From Rubellimicrobium arenae (lineage in GTDB: Bacteria > Pseudomonadota > Alphaproteobacteria > Rhodobacterales > Rhodobacteraceae), in the NCBI RefSeq assembly GCF_017916275.1, contig NZ_JAFMST010000005.1:62001-126000 (forward strand): a DNA stretch of 64,000 nt. Reading direction: 5' to 3'. Both the position numbers and the translations under genes were made by a program. Positions 47,285 through 56,966 of the stretch are shown here, one piece after another (position 1 is the first letter of the stretch; the number at the start of each line of letters is the position of its first letter). The notes beneath the pieces were generated by a model. That model did not search any database, had not been told where the DNA came from, and was given only the letters and a program-made list of their open reading frames with translations.

Positions 47285-47562
47285 CGCCATCGCTGATCAC
47301 CTGATCTGGTCCGGCCTTTCTTCTGGGTCGTCTTCGTCTGAGGGTTAGGGCCGGCCACGGTTGCATCCCGATGGCCTTTCGCAGCGCGATCCAGTCGCTC
47401 GTGAAGCGCGTTAGGTCCAGATCATCCCAGCCTGGATTATCCGATGTGGCCTCCGGCCTGGACCGGAGGGCAATAGTCTTATCCACGGAGTCTGCGATAA
47501 ACTATCTGACAAATCGTACGGTCAGCCGGAGCGATGGGCTTGTTCCATCGGAAAGGCTTCGT

Positions 47563-49242
47563 ATGAGAATGGGTCGTTATTCAATCCTGACGCGATCTGT
47601 GGCATTGATGGGCGCCCTAATCACGGCAGAAATGATTCTGCTCGTCCTTGCCTATCAGCTGTTTCTCGACTTCGAATGCCGGGCCACCGATTTCATCCAC
47701 CTTTGCGGATTTCTCAGCAGCCTTGTTGGGCGGACGATCACCGTTCTTGTCGCCAGCGGGCTTTTTCTTTGGGCAAAAGGGGGCTGGCAAGGCCAACGTT
47801 CCGACGCACCCGGATATCGACCAGACCCCCTCGTGTCGGGACCTGACCTGGGCACGTTCGATGTCCCATCCGGCCAGAGGGATCCGAAAGGGCGGGAGCG
47901 CTATGCGGTTGCATCCTTGGCGTTGCACTTTGCGGGCGTCGCCTTGCTGTTCGCTCCGCTGTTCTCCGCAGTGCCCATAGACGACAACGTGTTCTTTGTC
48001 ACTTCGGTGTCGGCGTGGCTGGTCGGGGCGTTCCTGGCCGGGCTTGGTGCCCTGCTCTGGATCGCATCTGCCCGAAGCTGGTTTGGCTGGCTAGCCAGGG
48101 AAAGATGGTGGCCCTTCGTCATTGTCGCAGCTGCGGCCATGGCTCCAGACATCGTGAGCCTGATCCTGCCTTTGTGGAACTGGCAGGTCCTTACGGGCGC
48201 GACGTTCGCGGCGGCGGCGCAGATGGTCTCGATCCTCGGCTTGAACGTGCACGCCGATCCCGCGCGTCACGTTTTCGGCGTAGACGGCTTTCTTGTCGAG
48301 GTCGGTCAGCCCTGTGCAGGCCTCGAGGGCATCGTCCTGATCTCTGGCTTCATCCTGCACTACGGCGTTCTGTTCCGTCGCAGCTTGAACCTTTGGAGGT
48401 TCTTCATCCTGCTCCTGCCGCTTGGCCTCGTGTTGAGCTGGCTCCTGAACGCGGTTCGAATTGCGGCGCTGGTCGTGATGGGCGCTCGGGTGTCGCCAGA
48501 GATCGCCGTGAACGGGTTTCATAGCCACGCAGGGTGGATGTTCTTTGCCATGGTATCTCTAGGTCTGATCGCCGTGGTTCATGCCGTCCCGGGCTTTCAG
48601 AGGAATCCCGCGCCAAGGCCTGCGATGCCGTTCCGGGACGACTGGCTCGCGGCTTGCATCCTGCCGTTCTCGGTCTTTGTGCTGACAGGTGCGATCGCAC
48701 CGGCCTTCACCATCCATCCAGACCAGATCTTTCCGGCGCGGATGCTCGCGGTGTCCGCAGTGCTGGCTGTGCTGTCGGGTAACTTCTGGGACAGGCTCAT
48801 CTCTCTTGATCTGGCGGCCATGATCCTTGGGGGTGTCGTCGCCGCTGGCTGGGTTGCAACGCAAGTGGATGGGACGTCCGATCCGGACCTGACCCGATCT
48901 CTCTCCCAGTCCGCCGTGCTATGGCAGGTCACCTGGGTCCTGTCCCGGCTGGTCGGGGGCGCAGTCTTGGTCCCGGTCGTTGAGGAGTTGTTCTTCCGAG
49001 GCTACTTGCAGGACCGGATGGATGTCGGAGGCAGGCTGGGCCGCGTCATATCTGTCGCCGGGTCGAGCCTGCTGTTCGCGGCCCTGCACGAGCGTTGGAT
49101 CGTCGGTTTCCTGGCTGGGGTGGTGTTTGCCATGGTGAAGCTGCGTCGGGACAGGGTCTCGGACGCGATCCTGTGTCATGTGGTGGCCAACAGCTTGATC
49201 GCCTTGTGGTCGGCCCGCACTTTAGGCTGGTTCGATGTCTAG
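47563..49242 (+). CDS. xrtE: Exosortase E/CPBP protease fusion, VPEID-CTERM system
   Basis: 559-residue membrane protein. N-terminal exosortase part, eight or so hydrophobic segments, with catalytic C251 (VGQPCAGLEG), R299 (NAVRIAAL) and H320 (GFHSHAGWMFF). The C-terminal part is a CPBP/Abi-type intramembrane protease with E474-E475-x-x-x-R479 (EELFFRG), H509 (LHERW) and H539/N543 (CHVVANS). This fusion defines the exosortase E/protease, VPEID-CTERM system. It should cut at VPEID in the small protein encoded at 14842-15072 and attach it to a surface acceptor. ATG 47563 was chosen (AAGG upstream); the frame is open to 47371. I expect the exosortase and protease to act in sequence. Confidence 0.9.
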   Translation: MRMGRYSILTRSVALMGALITAEMILLVLAYQLFLDFECRATDFIHLCGFLSSLVGRTITVLVASGLFLWAKGGWQGQRSDAPGYRPDPLVSGPDLGTFDVPSGQRDPKGRERYAVASLALHFAGVALLFAPLFSAVPIDDNVFFVTSVSAWLVGAFLAGLGALLWIASARSWFGWLARERWWPFVIVAAAAMAPDIVSLILPLWNWQVLTGATFAAAAQMVSILGLNVHADPARHVFGVDGFLVEVGQPCAGLEGIVLISGFILHYGVLFRRSLNLWRFFILLLPLGLVLSWLLNAVRIAALVVMGARVSPEIAVNGFHSHAGWMFFAMVSLGLIAVVHAVPGFQRNPAPRPAMPFRDDWLAACILPFSVFVLTGAIAPAFTIHPDQIFPARMLAVSAVLAVLSGNFWDRLISLDLAAMILGGVVAAGWVATQVDGTSDPDLTRSLSQSAVLWQVTWVLSRLVGGAVLVPVVEELFFRGYLQDRMDVGGRLGRVISVAGSSLLFAALHERWIVGFLAGVVFAMVKLRRDRVSDAILCHVVANSLIALWSARTLGWFDV

Positions 49243-49887
49243 CCGCACTGCTTGGCGCAGGAACGGGCTGGGCTGCCGCTCCTGGCCGGAAGCAGTTCCG
49301 CCCGGCAGATCCGATCCAGACAACCGTTTGACGACCCCCAGCTTTGGGCGCGCTCTCAACCCTCTTGGATCCCGCCTACGACATCCATGACCAAGCCTGT
49401 GTCGATGCGGCCCCCCTGCGACGTACCGATTCTGCGGCTCGCGATCCATCCGGGCGGATCCTTGCGCCGCAGAAGGTGAGCCAACCGGGCCATCACCGGG
49501 CAGGACGATGGCTGCCGTGGTCACCGACATTTGGACGAGGCCAATACGTTCGAAGACTGAAAGACAGCAAACGGCGTCTTTTCCTGCGAACGTTATAGGA
49601 ACTCTAATGCATTTCCAGCGACCGCCTTCTCCCCAGGGTAGTTTCGTTGTGACGTTCTTTCCGACATGCCGGAGCGTGGGCCGTCTCAGCGGGCTTGCGC
49701 ACCCGAGCCAGAGGTCCGCTTGCGGCTCGTCTGCAAGTTGAAAATGTGAACAGATGTGAACGCTTAGTGGCTTTTTCTTGACGTTCATGCCTTGATTGAG
49801 GAACTTAGGCGCGCGGGAACGACCGACAAAGGGCAATCGCTGTTTGAGCTCATCTAAGGTCGACTGGATTGAAATGGAGGTTCTTGG
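49243..49887 (+). promoter_or_regulatory. Intergenic region upstream of LuxR-type gene
   Basis: 645 bases with no credible gene. Near its right end two copies of ATGTGAAC lie at 49744-49751 and 49754-49761, exactly one helical turn apart. A -35-like TTGACG follows at 49778-49783, about 105 bases before the GTG start. The rest shows nothing recognisable. Confidence 0.45.
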
Positions 49888-50649
49888 GTGAGCAAGATTG
49901 AAACAGTCGGTTCAGCGGTGTCCGAGGTTAGCTTATCGATCGCTTTTGTCGGAAACTGCATCAGCTTTTCCAACGATCTTATGCGTCTCGTCTCGCCGGA
50001 TTTTCCGGGTCTTCAGGTCAGGCGCCATGCTTCGTTCGCCGAGTTGCTCAGCTCTGGAGAGGCAGCCCTCGGTACCGTGGTGACGCTTGTGCTGGAGGAG
50101 GGGCTCGCCGGTCGATTGGCCGACGACTATGCCCAGATCCAACTCTTGGTGCCGAACGCGCATGTGGCCCTGGCCTACCGCGATCATGACCTCGCGGTCC
50201 GGTTCCTGCGGAAGATCAGCCATCAGCCGCTGCCCAGTCGGCTGAGCCTCTTGCCGATGCGGATCCAGTACGACGCCTGGAGATCGATCGTGTCGCTTCT
50301 GATCAGCGGTGAAGGGTATATTCCGCGGGACGTGGTGAACTCCATTCTGCGTGACCTGGCGCCGGACCAGATGGACAAGGAGAGGGCCGAGCCGCTGCTG
50401 CAGGACGGCCCGGCGGCGAACCTGACCGACCGGGAACTCCAAGTCCTGGAACTTGTATCGAGGGGCAAGCAGAACAAGTCCGTCGCGGCCGAGCTCGGAC
50501 TCTCGGAGCATACCGTGAAGCTCCACATGCATCACATCATCAGCAAGCTTGGAGCCCGCAATCGGACCGAGGTGACGGTTTGGTATCTGTCGCGGTTCGG
50601 CAGTCACGCTGGACGGAGTCGCGGGTTGAGTCAGGCGGCCCGCGCCTGA
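49888..50649 (+). CDS. LuxR/CsgD-type response regulator
   Basis: 253 residues. A receiver-like N-terminal domain (about 15-130) lacks an obvious phospho-acceptor aspartate in the usual place (VVTLVLEEGL), so it may not be phosphorylated. The C-terminal LuxR helix-turn-helix (about 178-240) is intact: LTDRELQVLELVSRGKQNKSVA, then LSEHTVKLHMHHIISKLG. VpsT/CsgD-like regulators of this shape control exopolysaccharide genes, so control of the region to the left is a reasonable guess. The start is GTG. Confidence 0.82.
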   Translation: MSKIETVGSAVSEVSLSIAFVGNCISFSNDLMRLVSPDFPGLQVRRHASFAELLSSGEAALGTVVTLVLEEGLAGRLADDYAQIQLLVPNAHVALAYRDHDLAVRFLRKISHQPLPSRLSLLPMRIQYDAWRSIVSLLISGEGYIPRDVVNSILRDLAPDQMDKERAEPLLQDGPAANLTDRELQVLELVSRGKQNKSVAAELGLSEHTVKLHMHHIISKLGARNRTEVTVWYLSRFGSHAGRSRGLSQAARA

Positions 50650-51283
50650 GCCGCCGGACCGCACCGAGGTCCAATGGCCTTGTTGCATCCAAAGTGGCTG
50701 GACTATCCCATGGCCTTGGCGTTCGTGGGACAACAAGGCGCCTTGTGGCGAGTGTTCTCCGGAGCGGCAACGACACCCGTTCGGCGCGGCAAGCGCCGGA
50801 GTCCATGCGCGACGACAAGATGGGGAGCATAGGGGTCGCCAGCCGCTGGCCATCTTGCTGAGACGATCCGGCCAAGTCTTGCTGCTTGAGCTGTCGCCTG
50901 GGCCGGCAACACAGGTCTTGGCTGACCGTTTCCCCAGTCCGGCGGTTCTGGCGTGGTGATAGAGCCAACACGCCTTTGATTGCTCCTCTTAAGGTGTCGA
51001 TCGGACCACCGAAGCGGCAATCGGGAGCGAACCGTCGCTTGAGGGAACACCCACAACTTTCAACCTGACCTCAGGCGACCAGCCCCAAGGGTCTCACCTG
51101 CAACCTCCCCATCGTTGACCTTGCACCCGCGGCTCTGATCACGTCCAAGGACCACCAGTGTGCCTGGATGTGTTGCCCCTAACAATCCGCAGCAGGCTCT
51201 CGGCAAGCCATCGGAACTCAGGTTGGGGAGGGCGGTTGCTTCAGGCCGAACACCCGACCTGAAGCCCCTCTCCGCGTGAGCGG
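50650..51283. other. Convergent intergenic region
   Basis: 634 bases between the LuxR-type gene and the 3' end of the mcp gene. Apart from the hairpin at 51238-51265 I see no gene, repeat or RNA. Confidence 0.4.
51238..51265 (-). terminator. Hairpin after the mcp gene
   Basis: A perfect 8-bp inverted repeat, GCTTCAGG (51238-51245) and CCTGAAGC (51258-51265) with a 12-base loop, lies 18 bases beyond the mcp stop on the leftward transcript. It has no T-run, so it is either a terminator that needs Rho or a 3' stabilising hairpin. Confidence 0.5.
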
Positions 51284-52726
51284 TCAGAACTCCTCCCAAG
51301 CCCCTTCGGCGGTACCCGAGCGTACACGATGTCCATGCTCTGCCAAGCTGGCGTCCTTCAGCGACAGTTCCAGCGCAGGCGCGGGTTTGATCATCGGGAT
51401 CACATTGGTCGCGACTTCGGCAGCCGTCAGCCTGAACCGAGAAACGATCTCGCCAAGATGGGCGGCATCTTGGCTCAGAACGTGGCTTGCTGCTGTCGAT
51501 TCCTCAACCATGACCGCGTTTTGCTGAGTGACCTGGTCCAGCTGTGTGATTGCGATATTGATCTCGCCGAGCCCGGTCGATTGCTCACGTGCTCCGACCA
51601 CGATTTCGCTCACGAGGGATGAGATTTCCGACACGCGCCCAACGATGCTGGTCAACGCGGTGCCTGCACGACCGACGAGTGCCACGCCGTCCTGCACCTG
51701 CTTGGCGCTGCCTTCGATCAACGCTTTGATCTGGCGTGCCGCTTCGGATGACCTCTGAGCGAGAGACCGGACCTCGGATGCCACGACGGCAAAGCCGCGC
51801 CCAGCCTCCCCTGCGCGGGCGGCCTCGACCCCAGCATTGAGGGCAAGGAGATTCGTCTGGAATGCGATGTCGTCGATCACTCCGATGATCTGGGAGATTT
51901 CGTCCGAAGAACGCTTGATCTCGGACATGGCGGACACGGCTTCGCGCACGACGGAGCCACTGCTCTCGGCTTCACCACGGGCCTCACCGACAACGTTCTC
52001 GACCTCTGTGGCCCGTGCCGCGGCCGAGGCCACACTGGCCGTGAGCTCGCCGATGGCGGCGGCTGTCTGCTCCAGGGCGGCGGCCTGGCTTTCCGTGCGA
52101 CGTGACAGATCGTCGGACGAGCTGCTGATCTCCGACGACCGGTCACGAATGCTGGTCGCACTTCCCACGACAGCTGACACGATGCTGCTCAGGGTGTCGA
52201 GCGTACGATTGAAGTCCGCGCGCAGCGCCTCATAGGCCGGGGGGAACGGCACCTCGATGGTGGCCCCCAGTTCGCCCTGCGCGAGGCGGGTAAGACCGCG
52301 GCCGAGTTCAGTCACGACACGCTCCTGCTCTTCCCGAGCCAAGCGTCTTTCTCGTTCGATCAGATCGGATTCGCGCAGCTTGTGCCGAAAATCCCCGAGA
52401 ATGGTGGCGATGTCACCGAACTCGTCGTCTCGATCGAGACCTGGGATCTGATAATCGAAATCGTACTGGGCGACGGCCTCCATGGAACGGCCCAAGTCTT
52501 CCAGTGGCTTGGTGACCGAGCGGGCCAGCAGCCAACCCACAGCCCCTGCAATGGCCAAGCCCAACCCCATGAAGCTCAGCATCAAGCCATCCAGCTTGGG
52601 GGTAGGGTGGAAGGGATCCGCCCGGCCATGCTGATAGAACAGGAGCGCAAAGGCGGCCGTCATGACGACCATCAGGCTCATGACGGTGACGGGCAGGCGC
52701 AATGTGAGCGGAAAGCGACGGGTCAT
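51284..52726 (-). CDS. Methyl-accepting chemotaxis protein with minimal periplasmic loop
   Basis: 480-residue receptor. Two TM helices (about 12-31 and 48-70) are separated by only about 16 residues, so there is no periplasmic sensor domain. HAMP about 70-120, with a possible second HAMP-like segment near 145-185. The cytoplasmic signalling tip has the highly conserved [28 protein letters not shown] block. The chain ends AWEEF, matching the xWxxF CheR-docking pentapeptide, so it can recruit methyltransferase. It is the last gene of the leftward che operon. Confidence 0.93.
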   Translation of the reverse strand: MTRRFPLTLRLPVTVMSLMVVMTAAFALLFYQHGRADPFHPTPKLDGLMLSFMGLGLAIAGAVGWLLARSVTKPLEDLGRSMEAVAQYDFDYQIPGLDRDDEFGDIATILGDFRHKLRESDLIERERRLAREEQERVVTELGRGLTRLAQGELGATIEVPFPPAYEALRADFNRTLDTLSSIVSAVVGSATSIRDRSSEISSSSDDLSRRTESQAAALEQTAAAIGELTASVASAAARATEVENVVGEARGEAESSGSVVREAVSAMSEIKRSSDEISQIIGVIDDIAFQTNLLALNAGVEAARAGEAGRGFAVVASEVRSLAQRSSEAARQIKALIEGSAKQVQDGVALVGRAGTALTSIVGRVSEISSLVSEIVVGAREQSTGLGEINIAITQLDQVTQQNAVMVEESTAASHVLSQDAAHLGEIVSRFRLTAAEVATNVIPMIKPAPALELSLKDASLAEHGHRVRSGTAEGAWEEF

Positions 52727-52760
52727 AGGACGTCCTGAAACATGCGGGTTGACGAGACTT

Positions 52761-53123
52761 TCAGAAAAGCTCGACGGGGATATCGTGGGGTGTTGGGATC
52801 CTGGGCGCCCCGAGGGCGGCAGCCAGGTTTACGGCGACGCGCTCAAGTCTGAGAGCCTCCAGCGCGGCCGTTGCGTCGACACGAAGTTCTGCTGGCACAA
52901 GGCGGCCGAGCCGCAGGATGAAGCCCTCCAGATCGTTCAGAACCTGCAAAGCCAGGTCGATCCTCTGCAGGTCCTGAGCCGACCCGTCGGGAACCTCGGT
53001 CCAGTCCAGCGTTTCGGCCAAGTGCTGTTCCGCCCAGAGGATGGCCTGGCGAGGGCCGTCGATCTCTTGCGCGATCGCGGAAAGAAGCTCGGCGAGGGGA
53101 AGGTCAGACAACCGATCGGTCAT
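52761..53123 (-). CDS. Hypothetical protein in chemotaxis operon
   Basis: 120-residue, leucine-rich and mostly helical acidic protein with no family I recognise. Its start overlaps the cheY stop (ATGA) and it ends 34 bases before mcp, so it is surely expressed with them. The helical [19 protein letters not shown] segment could form a bundle like a phosphotransfer or CheZ-like protein, but no phosphatase motif is visible. Confidence 0.75.
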   Translation of the reverse strand: MTDRLSDLPLAELLSAIAQEIDGPRQAILWAEQHLAETLDWTEVPDGSAQDLQRIDLALQVLNDLEGFILRLGRLVPAELRVDATAALEALRLERVAVNLAAALGAPRIPTPHDIPVELF

Positions 53124-53506
53124 AGTCGTCCGACCACCTGCTCGATGGAGGCCTTGAGCGACGCCGTCGTGAACGGCTTCTTGACGAGGTTGTTCAATCC
53201 GAGTGCGCGTCCCTTGTCGACCATCTCCTTCGTCGGGCTGCCGGTCACCAGGATGAAGCCGACATTCTGGGTCTGCCGATTGGACCTGACCGCCTCCAAG
53301 AGCTGCAGGCCATTCATCCCGGGCATGTTGTAGTCGGCCAACACCAAGTGAACCGGACTTGCGACGATCTTGTTGAGTGCGGCCTGCCCCGCGCTCTCTG
53401 TCTGGAACTTCCAGAGACCCATCTCTTCGAGTGCCTGGGTCAGGAGCGCGCGGCTGACGGACATGTCATCCACGACCATCACGCGGAGCGTGTCCTTGAG
53501 TGTCAT
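53120..53506 (-). CDS. cheY: Chemotaxis response regulator CheY
   Basis: 128-residue single receiver domain. Acidic pair D13-D14, phospho-acceptor D58 (VLADYNMPG), T/S in VTGS and the K in VKKPFTTA. It has a good AGGAG site before ATG 53506. It lies 10 bases after cheR and overlaps the next gene by 4 bases. It may be the output to the motor for this operon or a phosphate sink. Confidence 0.93.
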   Translation of the reverse strand: MTLKDTLRVMVVDDMSVSRALLTQALEEMGLWKFQTESAGQAALNKIVASPVHLVLADYNMPGMNGLQLLEAVRSNRQTQNVGFILVTGSPTKEMVDKGRALGLNNLVKKPFTTASLKASIEQVVGRL

Positions 53507-53516
53507 TTCTTGCTCC

Positions 53517-54398
53517 TTAGGGCTGTACGGACGGTCGAGCCGCCCGCTTGCGGTAAGCGGTGATGCCCACATGCTCGAGGCAGTCGAGGGCTGGTCCCAG
53601 GACGCGTTCAGAGTGACCGATGATCAGGTACCCGGCGTCGTTGAGCGCATCCGCGAACCGCCGCCAAAGGCGTTCACGAACGCCTCGATCGAGGTAGATG
53701 GCGACATTCCGGCAGAAGATGATGTCGAAGCCGCGGCGCATTGGCCAGTTATCGATCAGGTTCAACCGATTGAATGTCACGAGCGAGGAGACCTCGTCGC
53801 GGACGATGGCGGGCCCAGCCCCGCTGACATGACCGAACAGCGCCGATTGCCGGCATGGCGAGAGCTGTTGCAACTCCTCCGCCGGGTAACTCCGTTGTTC
53901 AGCCTGGCCCAAAACCTGCTGATCGACATCCGTGGCCAGTATCCTGACATCCAGGTCGCGCGCTTCAGGGCACAAGGCCAATATGCAGGCAGCCAGGGAG
54001 TAGGGCTCTTGTCCAGTTGAACATCCGGCCGACCAGACCCGAATCCGCGCGCCCTGTCGGGCTCGAGCCACCAGCGCTGGCAACACCTCCAGTTCCAGGA
54101 ACTCGAAGTGGTGGGCCTCGCGGAAGAACTGGGTGACATTGGTCGTCGCTGCGGAAATCAGGATGTCGCGTTCCCGGCGCCCCCCGGATCCTTCGATCAC
54201 GTCAAGGTATTCGCCGAGGGTTGCCAAGCCGAGTTGCCGAATGCGCCCGGACAGCTTGTGGTGAACCGTCGCGGCCTTCGACGGCGGCAGGTCGATGCCG
54301 AGCAATCCCCTTAGGAGGCGGGATAGCCGGATGCCGTCGGCGGGGGAGGTCGTACGCCCCGGACTGTGTCTTGGTTCAACGTCCTGGACCGGGCTCAC
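53517..54398 (-). CDS. cheR: Chemotaxis methyltransferase CheR
   Basis: 293-residue SAM-dependent enzyme that methylates receptor glutamates. N-terminal helical domain (about 20-85), then TTNVTQFFREAHHF, SAM-binding VWSAGCSTGQEPYSLA, ILATDVDQQVL and IIFCRNVAIYLD. GTG 54398 overlaps the cheW stop (GTGA). It is the partner of the mcp ending in AWEEF in the same operon. A matching cheB is present only in the divergent operon. Confidence 0.93.
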   Translation of the reverse strand: MSPVQDVEPRHSPGRTTSPADGIRLSRLLRGLLGIDLPPSKAATVHHKLSGRIRQLGLATLGEYLDVIEGSGGRRERDILISAATTNVTQFFREAHHFEFLELEVLPALVARARQGARIRVWSAGCSTGQEPYSLAACILALCPEARDLDVRILATDVDQQVLGQAEQRSYPAEELQQLSPCRQSALFGHVSGAGPAIVRDEVSSLVTFNRLNLIDNWPMRRGFDIIFCRNVAIYLDRGVRERLWRRFADALNDAGYLIIGHSERVLGPALDCLEHVGITAYRKRAARPSVQP

Positions 54399-54859
54399 GG
54401 GGCTGCCCCTGCCAACACAGGCGCGACAGCATCGACATCGAGAATGCAAAGGGCCTCCTCGGACAGAGCGATCATCCCTTGAATCAGCCGGGCATTCGCG
54501 CCGGGCAGAGGCGGCGCGTTGCTCACCGCTTCGTCCGAGGCCTTCAGGATTTCAGCCACGGCATCGACCAGGAGGCCCACGGTCCGATCGCTGGCCGTGA
54601 CGATCATGACAACATGCCGGGGGGTGATGGCCGTCGACCCCAGCCCAAGCTTCATCGCGAGATCGAAGATTGGAACGACAGCGCCACGAAGATTCATGAC
54701 GCCCAACAACCATTCCGGCGCATGTGGCAACGGGGTGACCGGTGACCAGCGGCGGATTTCTCTCACCCGCGCAACCTCGATGCAGAAGTCCTGGCCTCCC
54801 GCCACAAGCTTGACGAACTCGATGTCGTTCGGATTCACGGTGTCAGGCTGCGTGCTCAT
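54395..54859 (-). CDS. cheW: Chemotaxis adaptor CheW
   Basis: 154-residue SH3-like adaptor that links CheA to receptors. EFVKLVAGGQDFCIEVARVREI start, LLGVMNLRGAVVPIFDL core and VGLLVDAVAEIL. It overlaps the cheA 3' end by 17 bases and the cheR start by 4, so the set is tightly coupled. Confidence 0.94.
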   Translation of the reverse strand: MSTQPDTVNPNDIEFVKLVAGGQDFCIEVARVREIRRWSPVTPLPHAPEWLLGVMNLRGAVVPIFDLAMKLGLGSTAITPRHVVMIVTASDRTVGLLVDAVAEILKASDEAVSNAPPLPGANARLIQGMIALSEEALCILDVDAVAPVLAGAAP

Positions 54860-56966
54860 GGCGGACCTCCCTCGAAGCGAGGTGTTGAACTGCGTGCTGT
54901 GCCGCGCGGCGGCGTGCCGCGAGGGCGGTCAGCGCGTCGGGATCAAGGATGAGGGCGACTTTGCCGTCGCCGAGGATGGTGGCAGCTGAAGTGCCGGCAA
55001 CCTGGCCGACATTGGACCTGAGGCTCTTGATGACGACCTGCCGTTTGTCGGAGATCGCCTCCATCACCAGTGCGGCCAGGGAATCGTCGCTGGCCCGGAC
55101 GAGAACCACGATGGCGTCCATGGGATCAAGTTCAGGGCCGAATCCCAGAAGCGAAGGCACATCGATGACGGGGACATGGTCACCCCGAACCGCAAGGACT
55201 CGATCAGCGTGTCCCAGGGCTATGAAGTCACGCGGCGCAGGTCGGATCGTCTCGATGACAGAGGCAGCCGGAACCACCATCGGCTGGCCAGCAACGGTCA
55301 CGATGAGACCCTCGAGGATCGCAAGCGTCAGAGGAAGGATGATGTTGAAGGTCGTGCCTTCGCCGGGGGTGCTGAGGATGCCAATTCGGCCGCCCAGCGC
55401 CGTGATGGCTGTGCGGGCCACATCCATGCCGACGCCCCGGCCCGACAGGCTCGTGATCGAGGCAGCTGTCGAGAACCCGGGCAGAAACAGCAGATTGTCG
55501 ATCTCGGCTTCAGTCAGAACGGCATCCGCTGCAACCAGCCCCTTGCGCAACGCCGTGGCGTGGATGCGGTCGCGGTTCAATCCGGCGCCATCATCCCGCA
55601 CCACGATCCGGACATTGCCAGACACATGACTGGCGGAAAGGGTGATGCGGCCGCAGGCAGGCTTCCCTGTGGCGATCCGCTCGGACGGAGGCTCGATGCC
55701 GTGGTCGATGGCGTTGCGGACCATGTGGGTCAGGGGGTCGGCCAAGCCCTCCACAACAGTGCGATCAACTTCGGTTTCTTCACCTTCGGTGACCAACTCG
55801 ACCTGCTTGCCTGTCGCTTCCGCCGCTTCCCTGACGACGCGCGCCATTCGTTGAAACAGTGCTTTGACGGGTTGAGCCCGGATGAGCATCACGCCTTCTT
55901 GAATCTCGCGCGCGAGAAGGCTCAGGTCTTCGACATGTGCAACGAGGCTGGAGGCGGGGGGCAAGCCGGCCTCTGAGACCTTCTGCGCGATGACCGCCTG
56001 ATTGATGATCAACTCGCCGACCGAGTTGATCAGGCGGTCCACGCGATCAAGGTCCACCCGCAATGTTGGACGGGGCGCAGATTCCCTTGCGGCCGCAGGT
56101 GTCGGGACAGCGGACGAAACATCCAGGGGACGCGGGAGAACCTCGGGATCTGGTGCCTGGGCCAGGGTTGGCATGGCAACCTCGGGCAGAGTGGAATCAT
56201 CATGCGGAGGTCGGTCATCGAATGAATCGAGGGACTCGACTTTCCTGAGTTCCAGTTCGCAGAGGCCTTCGACAAATTCGAACACATCCCGGACCTGAAC
56301 TTCGTCGGCATCGGTCCTGAGCTCAAGCTTCCAGGAGAGCTGGTTGCCCTCAGCGTCCGTTTCCGCCGACGGGGGCAGGTCTGGCACGGAGCACGTGACC
56401 GTCAACTCACCCAACTCGGACAGCGCGGCGAAGAGATGCTGGTGATGATGGCCGTTGGGATAGAAATTGCCTGTTGGCCGAAAATCCAGATGGAAGCCTG
56501 TCGCCTCTGCCGGAGGGAGCGCCAATGGCGCCATCATCCCCAGGCCAAGTGGCTCGAAAACGAAGTCGTCGGGGGTAGCATCGTCCTGCCCTCCCGTGAT
56601 CTCCTCGAGCGCATCAAGAACAGAGCCCAGAGCCGACGGGGGATCGGATCGATCCTCGCGGGCATGCTCCAGGAGTTCCGCAAGGACGTCCCCAGCCCGT
56701 TGGAGGACGCGCATGACGTCCGGATCCGGCACGAGACGGTCGGAGCGTACAGCATCGAGAACGGTCTCGAAGCTATGGGCAAAGGCCACGACATCCGACA
56801 GGGCGAAGGCGCCTGCAGCCCCTTTGATCGAGTGCACGGCGCGGAAGACGGCATGAACGGTCTCGCTCCCAGCGCTTCCGTCCGACATGGCCGCAAGCCC
56901 CTCACCCATGGCGGTCAGGAGGTCCTCGCTTTCGGCGAAGAACGTGTCGCGGAGATCGTCCATCAT
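54843..56966 (-). CDS. cheA: Chemotaxis histidine kinase CheA, long form
   Basis: 707 residues. P1 Hpt domain with phospho-His45 (AVHSIKGAAGA). A P2-type response-regulator docking region about 155-245 (GFHLDFRPTGNFYPNGHHHQHLF), followed by a proline-rich linker. Dimerisation about 305-370 (RVDLDRVDRLINSVGELI). Histidine-kinase ATPase about 370-550 with HMVRNAIDHGIE (N box) and SGRGVGMDVA (G box). CheW-like C-terminus about 555-690. The start overlaps the cheY stop by 4 bases. Confidence 0.95.
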   Translation of the reverse strand: MMDDLRDTFFAESEDLLTAMGEGLAAMSDGSAGSETVHAVFRAVHSIKGAAGAFALSDVVAFAHSFETVLDAVRSDRLVPDPDVMRVLQRAGDVLAELLEHAREDRSDPPSALGSVLDALEEITGGQDDATPDDFVFEPLGLGMMAPLALPPAEATGFHLDFRPTGNFYPNGHHHQHLFAALSELGELTVTCSVPDLPPSAETDAEGNQLSWKLELRTDADEVQVRDVFEFVEGLCELELRKVESLDSFDDRPPHDDSTLPEVAMPTLAQAPDPEVLPRPLDVSSAVPTPAAARESAPRPTLRVDLDRVDRLINSVGELIINQAVIAQKVSEAGLPPASSLVAHVEDLSLLAREIQEGVMLIRAQPVKALFQRMARVVREAAEATGKQVELVTEGEETEVDRTVVEGLADPLTHMVRNAIDHGIEPPSERIATGKPACGRITLSASHVSGNVRIVVRDDGAGLNRDRIHATALRKGLVAADAVLTEAEIDNLLFLPGFSTAASITSLSGRGVGMDVARTAITALGGRIGILSTPGEGTTFNIILPLTLAILEGLIVTVAGQPMVVPAASVIETIRPAPRDFIALGHADRVLAVRGDHVPVIDVPSLLGFGPELDPMDAIVVLVRASDDSLAALVMEAISDKRQVVIKSLRSNVGQVAGTSAATILGDGKVALILDPDALTALAARRRAAQHAVQHLASREVRHEHAA

